Shown piece by piece: positions 24,669-31,538 of a stretch of DNA of 64,000 nt. This DNA is from Micromonospora tulbaghiae. GTDB taxonomy: Bacteria > Actinomycetota > Actinomycetes > Mycobacteriales > Micromonosporaceae. The position numbers and the translations under genes are program-made. The first letter of the stretch is position 1; each line of letters opens with the position of its first letter. The notes beneath the pieces were generated by a model, which was not told where the DNA came from, ran no database searches, and saw nothing but the letters and a program-made list of their open reading frames with translations. Where the stretch lies: positions 171,940-235,939 of the forward strand of contig NZ_FMCQ01000006.1 of assembly GCF_900091605.1 (NCBI RefSeq). The letters are read 5' to 3'.

Positions 24669-25567
24669 CCGCGCTGCTGTCCACCCGCGACCTGGTCGTC
24701 GGCTACGAGGGCCGCACCGTGCTGGACGGGCTGGACCTCGACCTGCCGGCCGACACGTTCACCGTGATCGTCGGCCCGAACGCCTGCGGCAAGTCGACGC
24801 TGCTGCGCACGATGGCCCGGCTGCTCACGCCCCGGCGCGGCGCGGTGCTGCTGGACGGCGCGGCGATCCGGGACCTGCCGACCCGCGACGTGGCCCGGCG
24901 GCTCGGCGTCCTGCCGCAGAGCCCGCTGGTGCCCGAGGGGATCACCGTGGCCGACCTGGTCGGGCGCGGCCGGCAGCCCTACCAGCGGTGGTGGCGGCAG
25001 TGGTCGGCCGAGGACGGGCGGGCGGTCGAGGAGGCCATGCGGCTGGCCGACGTCGGCGCGCTCGCCGACCGCGCGGTGGACACGCTCTCCGGCGGGCAGC
25101 GCCAGCGGGTGTGGATCGCCATGACGCTGGCCCAGGACACCGACGCGCTGCTGCTGGACGAGCCGACCACGTTCCTCGACCTGGCCCACCAGGTCGAGGT
25201 GCTGGACCTGCTGCACCGGCTGCGCGCCGAGCGGGGCCGCACCGTGGTGGCCGTGCTGCACGACCTCAACCAGGCGGCCCGGTACGCCGGCCACCTGATC
25301 GCCATGCGCGACGGCGCTGTGGTGGCCGCCGGCAAACCGCGCGAGATCCTCACCGCGGACCTGGTCCGCGACGTGTTCGGGCTCGACTGCGTGGTGGTGC
25401 CCTGCCCGGTCAGCGGCGCCCCGCTCGTGGTGCCCGCCCTCACCCAGACCGGGTCCACCCAGACCGGGTCGACCCAGGCCGGCCGCACCCAGACCGGCTC
25501 CACCCAGACCTCGGCCGTTCCGGCCGTCACGCCGGCCCCGGCCGGCGCCCCCGTCGGCGACGCCTGA
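24665..25567 (+). CDS. Iron-siderophore ABC transporter ATP-binding protein
   Basis: 300 aa. Walker A GPNACGKSTLL near residue 40, Q-loop LPQSPLVPEGITV, signature LSGGQRQRVWIAM near 143, Walker B ALLLDEPTTFLDLAHQ near 162, and H-loop VLHDLNQAARY, all in FepC/FecE order. It is odd in carrying a C-terminal tail, after the usual end near residue 255, made of five TQTGS-like pentapeptides encoded by a 15-bp tandem repeat, then an Ala/Pro-rich end. The GTG start overlaps the permease stop by 4 bp. The binding-protein gene follows after 32 bp. Confidence 0.94.
   Translation: MTALLSTRDLVVGYEGRTVLDGLDLDLPADTFTVIVGPNACGKSTLLRTMARLLTPRRGAVLLDGAAIRDLPTRDVARRLGVLPQSPLVPEGITVADLVGRGRQPYQRWWRQWSAEDGRAVEEAMRLADVGALADRAVDTLSGGQRQRVWIAMTLAQDTDALLLDEPTTFLDLAHQVEVLDLLHRLRAERGRTVVAVLHDLNQAARYAGHLIAMRDGAVVAAGKPREILTADLVRDVFGLDCVVVPCPVSGAPLVVPALTQTGSTQTGSTQAGRTQTGSTQTSAVPAVTPAPAGAPVGDA
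25442..25516 (+). repeat. 15-bp tandem repeat encoding TQTGS units
   Basis: Five in-frame 15-bp units beginning ACCCAG, the first two identical except at the last base. They encode TQTGS, TQTGS, TQAGR, TQTGS and TQTSA at the C-terminus of the ABC ATPase. In-frame unit length means copy number can change without disrupting the gene. Confidence 0.85.
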
Positions 25568-25599
25568 GCGCGCCGGCCCGCACCACCGAAAGGAACCTG

Positions 25600-26550
25600 A
25601 TGCGTCGTCTCGCCGTCGCACTCACCGCCGCCCTCGCTCTCGGCGTCGGCCTCACCGCATGCGGGGAGAGCGACCCCGTCGCCGGCACCGGCACCGGCAC
25701 CGGGGAGACCCGGGAGATCACCCACGCCATGGGCACCACGAAGGTGCCCGTCGAGCCCAAGCGCGTGGTCGTGCTCGACACCGACAAGATCGACACCGCG
25801 CTGTCGCTGGGCGTCACCCCGGTGGGCGCGGCGACCGCCGGTGAGGCGAAGAGCTGGCCCACCTACTTCGGCGCGGACAAGCTCGCCGGCATCACCGAGG
25901 TCGGCGTGCTCACCGAGCCGGACCTGGAGGCGATCAACGCGCTCAACCCGGACCTGATCCTCGGCAGCAAGTTCCGCCAGGAGAAGTTCTACGACGAGCT
26001 GGCCAAGATCGCCCCGACCGTGTTCACGGAGAAGGTGGGCGTCACCTGGAAGGAGAACTTCCTCCTCGACGGCGCGGCGCTGGGCAAGGAGCAGCAGGCC
26101 AAGGATCTGCTGGCCGAGTACGAGAAGCGGGCGAAGGACTTCGGCGCGAAGCTCGGTGACGCCTCGTCCCGCAAGGTCTCCATCGTGCGCTTCATGCCGA
26201 CCGAGATCCGCCTGTACGGGCCGGACTCGTTCTCCGGCATCGTCGTCGGCGACACCGGCCTGGGCCGCCCCGAGCGGCAGATGCTCGCCGGCAAGGAGGA
26301 CAAGCGGATGGACCGGGTCAGCCCGGAGCGCATCGGCGAGGCCGACGGCGACGTGGTGTTCGTGACCGCGTACGGCGAGAAGGCCGCCGCGGAGCAGGCG
26401 AAGGTCACCGGCGGCACGCTGTGGAAGGGCCTGTCCGCCGTCAAGGCCGGCAAGGCGCACGTGGTCTCCGACGAGATCTGGATGACCGGCATCGGCGTCG
26501 GCGCCGCCAACAAGATCCTGGACGACCTGGAGAAGCACCTGGCCGCCTGA
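25600..26550 (+). CDS. Iron-siderophore ABC transporter substrate-binding lipoprotein
   Basis: 316 aa. Lipoprotein signal peptide MRRLAVALTAALALGVGLTAC with lipobox LTAC (Cys 21), then a Gly-Thr linker. The body is a class III periplasmic-binding fold: KRVVVLDTDKIDTALSLGVTPVG, GVLTEPDLEAINALNPDLILGS, and the C-terminal VKAGKAHVVSDEIW, as in FepB/FhuD/CeuE-type proteins. It binds the ferric siderophore outside the membrane and hands it to the two permeases. Start ATG follows AAAGGA at a good distance. It is the last gene of the operon, an unusual place for the binding protein but clearly linked. A terminator hairpin follows. Confidence 0.93.
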   Translation: MRRLAVALTAALALGVGLTACGESDPVAGTGTGTGETREITHAMGTTKVPVEPKRVVVLDTDKIDTALSLGVTPVGAATAGEAKSWPTYFGADKLAGITEVGVLTEPDLEAINALNPDLILGSKFRQEKFYDELAKIAPTVFTEKVGVTWKENFLLDGAALGKEQQAKDLLAEYEKRAKDFGAKLGDASSRKVSIVRFMPTEIRLYGPDSFSGIVVGDTGLGRPERQMLAGKEDKRMDRVSPERIGEADGDVVFVTAYGEKAAAEQAKVTGGTLWKGLSAVKAGKAHVVSDEIWMTGIGVGAANKILDDLEKHLAA

Positions 26551-26560
26551 GCCCCGATCA

Positions 26561-26600
26561 CCCGCGCCCGTCCAGCCGTCGTCGGCCGGACGGGCGCGGG
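26561..26600. terminator. Bidirectional terminator hairpin
   Basis: 13-bp perfect stem CCCGCGCCCGTCC / GGACGGGCGCGGG with a 14-nt loop. It lies between the convergent iron-importer operon and the NRAMP gene; TGTGTT follows on the plus strand. Confidence 0.65.
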
Positions 26601-26605
26601 TGTGT

Positions 26606-27865
26606 TCAGGCGGCCAGTTGCCAGAGCAGGAACGCGTTGAGCGCCACCACGAACGCGGTGATCGTCACCGCGGCGGCGGTGGTGGCCCGGCGGTTGACCA
26701 GGCTGCCCATCAGGTCCCGGCGGCGCGTGAACATCACCACCGGGATCAGCGCGAACGGTATGCCGAAGCTCAGCACCACCTGGGACAGCACCAGCGCGCG
26801 GGTCGGGTCGACGCCGATCGCGAGCACCGCCAGCGCGGGCAGCAGCGTGATCATCCGGCGGATCAGCAGCGGGATCCGGCGGCGCAGGAAGCCCTGCATG
26901 ATGATCTCGCCGGCGTACGTGCCGACGCTCGTGGAGGCGAGACCGGACAGGAGCAGGGCGACCGCGAAGCCGACCGCCGCGGCCGTGCCGAGCGTGGTGG
27001 CGAGCCCGGCGTGGACGCCTTCGAGGGTGTCGGTGCCGGGGATCGAGGTGCCGTGGAAGCTGCTCGCGGCCACGAGCAGCATGGCCAGGTTGACCGCGCC
27101 GGCGATGCCGAGCGCGATCAGCACGTCGACCCGCAGGCCCTTGGCGACCACACGCCGCTGCGCCTCGCCCTCGGCCGGCAGGCGGTTCGGTGTCAGCGCC
27201 GAGTGCACGTAGATGACGTGTGGCATCACCGTCGCGCCGAGGATGCCGGCGGCGAGCAGCATGCTGTCGGTTCCCTGCATCCGGGGCAGCAGCCCGGCCG
27301 CGGCGTCGGACACGTCCGGCTGCGCGCTGACCAGGTTGACCGCGAACGCCAGCACGATCACGCCGAGCAGCACCGCGATGGCGATCTCGAACGTCCGGAA
27401 ACCCCTGGCGCGCAGCGCCAGGATGGCGAACGAGGCGGCGCCGACGATCAGGCCGCCGGGCAGCAGCGGGACGCCGAACAGCAGGTACAGCGCGACCGCC
27501 CCGCCGATCACCTCGGCCAGGTCGGTGGCCATGGCGACCAGTTCGGCCTGCGCCCACATGACCCGGTTGAGTGGCCGGGGCAGGTGTTCCCGGCACAGTT
27601 CGGGCAGGCTTCGCCCGGTCGCCAGGCCGAGCTTGGCGGTGAGCGTCTGCACCAGCATGGCTGCGAGGTTCGCCGCCACCACCACCCAGACCAGCAGGTA
27701 TCCGTACCGGGCCCCGGCCGTGGAGTTGGTGGCGAAATTGCCGGGGTCGACGTAGGCGACCGCCGCAACGAACGCCGGCCCGAGCAGGATGAGACGCCCA
27801 CGGACCGGGCGCGGGGCGCGGGCGGTCCGTAGCGGGGGTAGGACTGGCGAATCGTTGGTTACCAC
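26606..27865 (-). CDS. NRAMP-family divalent metal (Mn2+/Fe2+) transporter, MntH-like
   Basis: Proton-coupled metal importer, 419 aa, about eleven membrane helices. Helix 1 has YVDPGNFATNSTAG, whose Asp and Asn bind the metal, and helix 6 has ATVMPHVIYVHSAL with the Met and His of the family. The frame runs much further upstream, but GTG 27865 has GAGGAG nearby and gives the normal short cytoplasmic N-terminus before the first helix. It follows a small membrane protein and a Mn-catalase on the same strand, which points to Mn2+ supply. It is convergent with the iron importer, separated by a hairpin. Confidence 0.93.
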   Translation of the reverse strand: MVTNDSPVLPPLRTARAPRPVRGRLILLGPAFVAAVAYVDPGNFATNSTAGARYGYLLVWVVVAANLAAMLVQTLTAKLGLATGRSLPELCREHLPRPLNRVMWAQAELVAMATDLAEVIGGAVALYLLFGVPLLPGGLIVGAASFAILALRARGFRTFEIAIAVLLGVIVLAFAVNLVSAQPDVSDAAAGLLPRMQGTDSMLLAAGILGATVMPHVIYVHSALTPNRLPAEGEAQRRVVAKGLRVDVLIALGIAGAVNLAMLLVAASSFHGTSIPGTDTLEGVHAGLATTLGTAAAVGFAVALLLSGLASTSVGTYAGEIIMQGFLRRRIPLLIRRMITLLPALAVLAIGVDPTRALVLSQVVLSFGIPFALIPVVMFTRRRDLMGSLVNRRATTAAAVTITAFVVALNAFLLWQLAA

Positions 27866-27941
27866 TGGTGCTCCTCGACGACGGACGACGGGATACAGAC
27901 GACGGACGGCGGGGGCGGCCGGGGTGGCGGGCAGGGGCGGG

Positions 27942-28127
27942 TCAGGCGGGTTCGTGCCGGGCGGTCGCCCGGTGGGCGGCCGGGTCGCGCTCCAGCGCGT
28001 CCGCGAACGGGACCAGCGCGGTGAGGGCGGCCAGCGCGACGACGGCGGGCAGGGCCAGGCCGGCGCCCACGGAGACGAGCGTGAGCAGGGCGAGGACGGC
28101 TGTCCTGATGCAGTTGGACGTGGACAT
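27942..28127 (-). CDS. Small hydrophobic protein, unknown function
   Basis: 61 aa. Residues 8-43 are one long or two short membrane helices (VLALLTLVSVGAGLAL, VVALAALTALVPFADAL), followed by a polar His/Arg-rich tail. I recognise no family. The ATG has GGGAG about seven bases upstream. It sits between the Mn-catalase and NRAMP genes, all on the minus strand, with gaps of 72 and 76 bp and a hairpin in the first gap. It could be a small partner of the transporter, but that is speculation; a non-coding stretch remains possible. Confidence 0.5.
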   Translation of the reverse strand: MSTSNCIRTAVLALLTLVSVGAGLALPAVVALAALTALVPFADALERDPAAHRATARHEPA

Positions 28128-28159
28128 GACGACTCCCGGGCGGGTGCGGTGCGGGGTGG

Positions 28160-28192
28160 CGCGCCGGGCCGCCGCGCGGACGGCCCGGCGCG
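28160..28192. terminator. Hairpin downstream of the Mn-catalase gene
   Basis: 12-bp perfect stem CGCGCCGGGCCG / CGGCCCGGCGCG with a 9-nt loop, 8 bp past the Mn-catalase stop. As the next two genes run the same way, it may act as an attenuator rather than a full stop. Confidence 0.5.
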
Positions 28193-28199
28193 GGCGAGG

Positions 28200-29069
28200 T
28201 CAGGTGAGCTTGCTCTTGACGGTGTTGGCGACCTTGCCGGCCATCCCCGGGTTGGTGCCGTACAGGCGCGGGTCACCGGGGGCGAGCACCGGCTCGGGGG
28301 CGTGCGCCCGCGGGCTGCTGTCGTAGCGGAACTCGCCCTTGCCGTCCGGCGTCGGACCGGAGGCCCACCGGCCCTCGGCGGCGTCCCGGCCGGGGGAGAA
28401 GTCCAGGTACGTGTAGCTGAACTCCTCGGTGAACTCGGGCGAGTCGGGGAAGGCGTCCGGCACCGGCATCTCCTCCAGGCCGTCTTCCTTGAGCTGCTCG
28501 ATGGCCGCCATCCACATGTTCTGGTGCATGGTGTCGCGGGCCAGCAGGAACCGCAGCATCTGCTTGACGCCGGGGTCGTCGGTCATGTTGAACAGGCGGG
28601 CCACCTGGAGCCGGCCCTGGGCCTCGGCGGTGACGTTCAGGTGGAAGTCCGCCATCAGGTTGCCGCTGGCGGTGATGAAGTTGCCGTTCCACGGCACGCC
28701 GGCGCTGTCGACCGCCAGGGCCCCGCCGCCGCCGTGGATGAAGTGCGCCGGGTTGGACCCGCCGTAGATGGCGCCGACCATCGGGTTCTCCTCGGCGGCC
28801 TCCTCCAGCGACAGCGGCGCGTTCTCCAGCAGCCGGGTGATCATCGTGGCAATCATCTCGACGTGGCCCATCTCCTCGGTGCCGACGTCGAGCAGCAGGT
28901 CCTTGTACTTGCCGGGCAGCCGGCAGTTCCAGCCCTGGAACAGGTACTGGTTGGCGACCGTCATCTCACCCCACTTGCCGCCGAGGACCTCCTGGAGGCG
29001 GCGGGCGAACGCGGCGTCGGGTCCGTCCGGCTTGGCCTCGAACTGCAGGTCCTTCATGTGCGTGAACAT
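28200..29069 (-). CDS. Manganese catalase
   Basis: 289 aa. Dismutates hydrogen peroxide at a di-manganese centre in a four-helix bundle. The ligand pattern is complete: Glu in KWGEMTVANQY, Glu and His in GTEEMGHVEM near residue 66-69, Glu in VTAEAQGRLQ, and His in RDTMHQNMW. The C-terminal tail (FSPGRDAAEGRWASG, then DPRLYGTNPGMAGK) is typical of the actinobacterial and Bacillus group. It starts 15 bp after the sensor-kinase gene on the same strand and lies upstream of an NRAMP metal transporter. The context links peroxide defence, manganese uptake and a two-component system. Confidence 0.95.
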   Translation of the reverse strand: MFTHMKDLQFEAKPDGPDAAFARRLQEVLGGKWGEMTVANQYLFQGWNCRLPGKYKDLLLDVGTEEMGHVEMIATMITRLLENAPLSLEEAAEENPMVGAIYGGSNPAHFIHGGGGALAVDSAGVPWNGNFITASGNLMADFHLNVTAEAQGRLQVARLFNMTDDPGVKQMLRFLLARDTMHQNMWMAAIEQLKEDGLEEMPVPDAFPDSPEFTEEFSYTYLDFSPGRDAAEGRWASGPTPDGKGEFRYDSSPRAHAPEPVLAPGDPRLYGTNPGMAGKVANTVKSKLT

Positions 29070-29084
29070 GTCGTCTCCTCCGGT

Positions 29085-29828
29085 TCACCGATGCTGTCCG
29101 CTCCCGGGTGCCCGCTGCGGCGGCCCGCCGGGGCCGATCCGTGTCCCGGACGGGACAGCCCGCACCGGGACCGGCAGCCGGACGTCCACCGCCAGCCCGC
29201 CGCCGCGGGGGCGGCGGGCGCGCACGATCCCGCCGTACGCGTCGACGAGCCGCCGCACGATCCACAGCCCGAGGCCGTGCCCGGCGGCTGACGGGACGGG
29301 CCGGGTCAGCGCCACGCGCAGCGCGGGACAGGGGCCGCCCTGGTCGAGGACCGACAGCGTCAGCGTGGAACCGCGCGTCGCGGCGCGGACGACGATCTCG
29401 CCGCCGGCCGGGCCGTGGCACAGCGCGTTGTCCACCAGGTTGGCGAGGATCTGCCGGACGTGCTGCTCGGGCACGGGCAGGCCGGCGGCGGCCCGGTCGA
29501 GCCGCGCGCGCAGCCGGGAACCGGTACCGGCCGTCACCGCGCGGACCACGGCGGCGAGGGGAGCGTGGCGGGGCGGTTCCGGCTCGTCGCGAGTGCCGGG
29601 CGCGCCGAGGTCGTCCAGCAACGACCCCAGGTGTACGGCGTGCTCGTGGGCCAGCGCGGCGATGGCCCGGCGGTCCGGCGTGGTGAGCGTCGGCTGCTCG
29701 GCGAGCGCGCGGGTGAGGGCCGCCAGCGCCCGCACCGGGGTCCGCAGCTCGTGGCAGAGCAGCCGGATCGACAGCGACTCGTCCCGGTCGTCCGGGCGTC
29801 CCCACGGGGGCATGGACTCCACAGCCAT
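29085..29828 (-). CDS. Sensor histidine kinase without a sensor domain
   Basis: 247 aa and soluble. The HisKA dimerisation/phosphoacceptor helix starts almost at the N-terminus (LLCHELRTPVRALAAL, His near residue 23). The ATPase domain has the N box ILANLVDNALCHGPAGG, D box LSVLDQGGP and G box GHGLGLWIVRRLV. No membrane helix, PAS or GAF domain is present, so the signal must come from a partner or the cytoplasm. ATG 29828 is chosen because upstream codons look non-coding; ATG 29813 is possible. It is divergent from a NarL-type response regulator (65 bp gap) and followed by the Mn-catalase gene after 15 bp. Confidence 0.85.
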   Translation of the reverse strand: MAVESMPPWGRPDDRDESLSIRLLCHELRTPVRALAALTRALAEQPTLTTPDRRAIAALAHEHAVHLGSLLDDLGAPGTRDEPEPPRHAPLAAVVRAVTAGTGSRLRARLDRAAAGLPVPEQHVRQILANLVDNALCHGPAGGEIVVRAATRGSTLTLSVLDQGGPCPALRVALTRPVPSAAGHGLGLWIVRRLVDAYGGIVRARRPRGGGLAVDVRLPVPVRAVPSGTRIGPGGPPQRAPGSGQHR

Positions 29829-29893
29829 GCCGGGTTGTTCCCGACGGTTACTCGCATATGCCACTAACCTGAAGCGGAAGGGGGAAAGCCGAC

Positions 29894-30544
29894 ATGGGGG
29901 ACGGCACCGTCCGGCTCGCGGTGGTGGACGACCATGCGCTGTTCGTCCGCGGCCTGGAACTGCTGCTGTCCGCCACCACCGACGGCCGGGCCCATGTCGT
30001 CGGCTCGACCACCGACGCGGCCGGAGCCGCCGCGCTCGTCGCCCGGTGCGCACCTGATCTCGCCCTCGTGGACCTGCACATGCCGCCGCCCGGCGGCCTC
30101 CGGGCGATCGCCGCCGTCCGCCGTACCAGCCCGCGGGTCCGCATCGTCGCCATGTCCGGCTCGGACGATCCGGCGCCGGCGGTGGAGGCGCTGCGCTGCG
30201 GTGCCGAGGGCTACCTGCCCAAGACCAGCGAGCCGGAGGATCTGCTACCTCCGCTGCTGGCCGTGCTGGACGGCTGGGCGGTGATGCCGGGCGCGCTGCT
30301 GCGGCGGCTGGTCGGGCACGCCCGGGCGCCCGGGCTCAACCTCGACGACGAGGAACGCCGGCTGCTGCGGGCGATCGCGACCGGAGAGGGCCCGGCGACG
30401 ATCGCCGAGCGGATGCACACCTCCGAACGGACGGTGAAGCGGATGACCGCCTCCCTGCTGCGCAAGCTGCGGGTGACCAACCGGGTGGAGGCCGCCGCGC
30501 TGGCCGGGCGGGCCGGGCTGCTGGACGAGCGCCCCGACCGGTGA
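29894..30544 (+). CDS. LuxR/NarL-type response regulator
   Basis: 216 aa. Receiver domain (1-125): acidic pair VVDDH at 10-14, phosphoacceptor Asp in LALVDLHMPPPGG near 60, the Ser of VAMSGSDD, and Lys in YLPKTSEPEDLL. The C-terminal LuxR-type helix-turn-helix (150-210) is LDDEERRLLRAIATGEGPATIAERMH, then TSERTVKRMTASLLRKLRV. Ribosome site AAGGGGGAAAG ahead of the ATG. Its likely partner is the divergent kinase, although that kinase is HisKA-type whereas NarL regulators usually pair with HisKA_3 kinases. Likely targets are its own intergenic region and so the Mn-catalase operon (inference). Confidence 0.92.
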   Translation: MGDGTVRLAVVDDHALFVRGLELLLSATTDGRAHVVGSTTDAAGAAALVARCAPDLALVDLHMPPPGGLRAIAAVRRTSPRVRIVAMSGSDDPAPAVEALRCGAEGYLPKTSEPEDLLPPLLAVLDGWAVMPGALLRRLVGHARAPGLNLDDEERRLLRAIATGEGPATIAERMHTSERTVKRMTASLLRKLRVTNRVEAAALAGRAGLLDERPDR

Positions 30545-30575
30545 GGCGCCGACCCGGCCCGGCCGGGTCGGCGCC
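30545..30575. terminator. Hairpin 1 after the response regulator
   Basis: Perfect 15-bp inverted repeat GGCGCCGACCCGGCC / GGCCGGGTCGGCGCC with a single-base centre, starting right after the stop. It is the first of two strong hairpins in the 227-bp gap before the convergent gene at 30772; otherwise I see nothing in that gap. Confidence 0.6.
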
Positions 30576-30624
30576 TGCGGCGCGGTCCGGACCGGGTCAC
30601 CCTGCGGCGGCCGGCCCGGGACGG

Positions 30625-30659
30625 CGAACGGCCGCCCCGGGGAGCGGGGCGGCCGTTCG
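30625..30659. terminator. Hairpin 2, convergent terminator
   Basis: Perfect 15-bp stem CGAACGGCCGCCCCG / CGGGGCGGCCGTTCG with a 5-nt loop (GGGAG), midway between the convergent response-regulator and 30772 genes. Confidence 0.65.
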
Positions 30660-30771
30660 GTCGGGCGGTGGTGGACGGGTCGCCGCCTGCGCCACTGCCG
30701 TTCGGCGAGCCGGCCGCCGCCGGATGGGCGGTCGGGCGTGCCCCGGTTCGCCGCACGGCGGGCGGCGGTGG

Positions 30772-31419
30772 TCAGGCGGCGGTGGACCAGATGGCCCGGA
30801 ACGCGGCTGCCTCACCGGCCAGCCACTGCTCGATCTGCTCGGGCTTGGCGTCGGCGGGCATCCGGTGCGCCTCGCCTCGCCGCACGTCGACCAGGACCGG
30901 CTCGGCGTGCGGCAGCACCGCGTCCATGTGCCGGGCCATCAGGTGCAGCGTGGCGAGCGTGGCCTCCTCGCTCGGCGGCGCCTCGTCGAAGTGCAGCCGG
31001 ATCGCCTCGGCCCGGCCGTCGGCGAAGCGCACGCCGAACTGCGGGTTGATCTTCACGGGCAGGTCACCCAGCATGGCCAGCGCGTCGCGAGCCTGGGCCA
31101 GGTCGACGCCGGACGGCTCGCCGAGCGAGTGCAGCCAGCGGGTCGCGCCCGGTACGAGCGCCTCGTAGAGCGGCCGCCAGCGCGGCTTGACCACGTCGGC
31201 GACCTGCGCGAGGTGCGTGCCGCCGGTGTGGAAGGCGACGTCGGCCTTGAGCGCCTTGACGAACTGGCCGTGCGGGTTGAAGCCGTGCCGGCTGGCCCGT
31301 TGCCGGCGCAGACCGCCGACGAAGGTTGCCTTGGTGGGGCCTGTGCGGTCGACGTACCGGGTGAAGCCGAGGAGGGTGGCGTAGGGGGTGACAGGGGCGG
31401 CGGAGGTGGGCGCGGTCAC
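30772..31419 (-). CDS. Conserved hypothetical protein
   Basis: 215 aa, soluble, no signal peptide. I do not recognise a domain. Visible features: a basic stretch GGLRRQRASRHGFNPHGQF near residue 35, AFHTGGTHLAQVADVVKPRWRPLYEALVPGATRW, a Gln/Asp-rich middle, and the C-terminus EQIEQWLAGEAAAFRAIW. Codon use matches the neighbours and the GTG start has GGAGG eight bases upstream, so it is a real gene. It is monocistronic: a strong terminator lies upstream and two hairpins lie downstream. A 22-bp palindrome sits at its promoter. Confidence 0.8.
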   Translation of the reverse strand: MTAPTSAAPVTPYATLLGFTRYVDRTGPTKATFVGGLRRQRASRHGFNPHGQFVKALKADVAFHTGGTHLAQVADVVKPRWRPLYEALVPGATRWLHSLGEPSGVDLAQARDALAMLGDLPVKINPQFGVRFADGRAEAIRLHFDEAPPSEEATLATLHLMARHMDAVLPHAEPVLVDVRRGEAHRMPADAKPEQIEQWLAGEAAAFRAIWSTAA

Positions 31420-31444
31420 TGGCGTCCTCCCAGGTCAACGACTG

Positions 31445-31466
31445 GATTAGTACATACATTCTAATC
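31445..31466. promoter_or_regulatory. Promoter-region palindrome
   Basis: GATTAG-N10-CTAATC, AT-rich against the GC-rich background and 26 bp upstream of the hypothetical gene start. On the minus strand it contains TAGAAT and TATGTA, either of which could be a -10 hexamer, so it may be both promoter and operator. Confidence 0.45.
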
Positions 31467-31493
31467 GACGGATCTGACATCGCCCAGGGTACG

Positions 31494-31529
31494 AAAAGGG
31501 CCGCCCGGACATCCCGGGCGGCCCTTTTT
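31494..31529. terminator. Rho-independent terminator with A/T tracts on both sides
   Basis: 15-bp perfect stem AAAAGGGCCGCCCGG / CCGGGCGGCCCTTTT with a 5-nt loop. The U-run is present on either strand. It follows the helicase gene stop (31539, -) and is the most canonical terminator in the window. Confidence 0.85.
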
Positions 31530-31538
31530 CGCGTAGTC

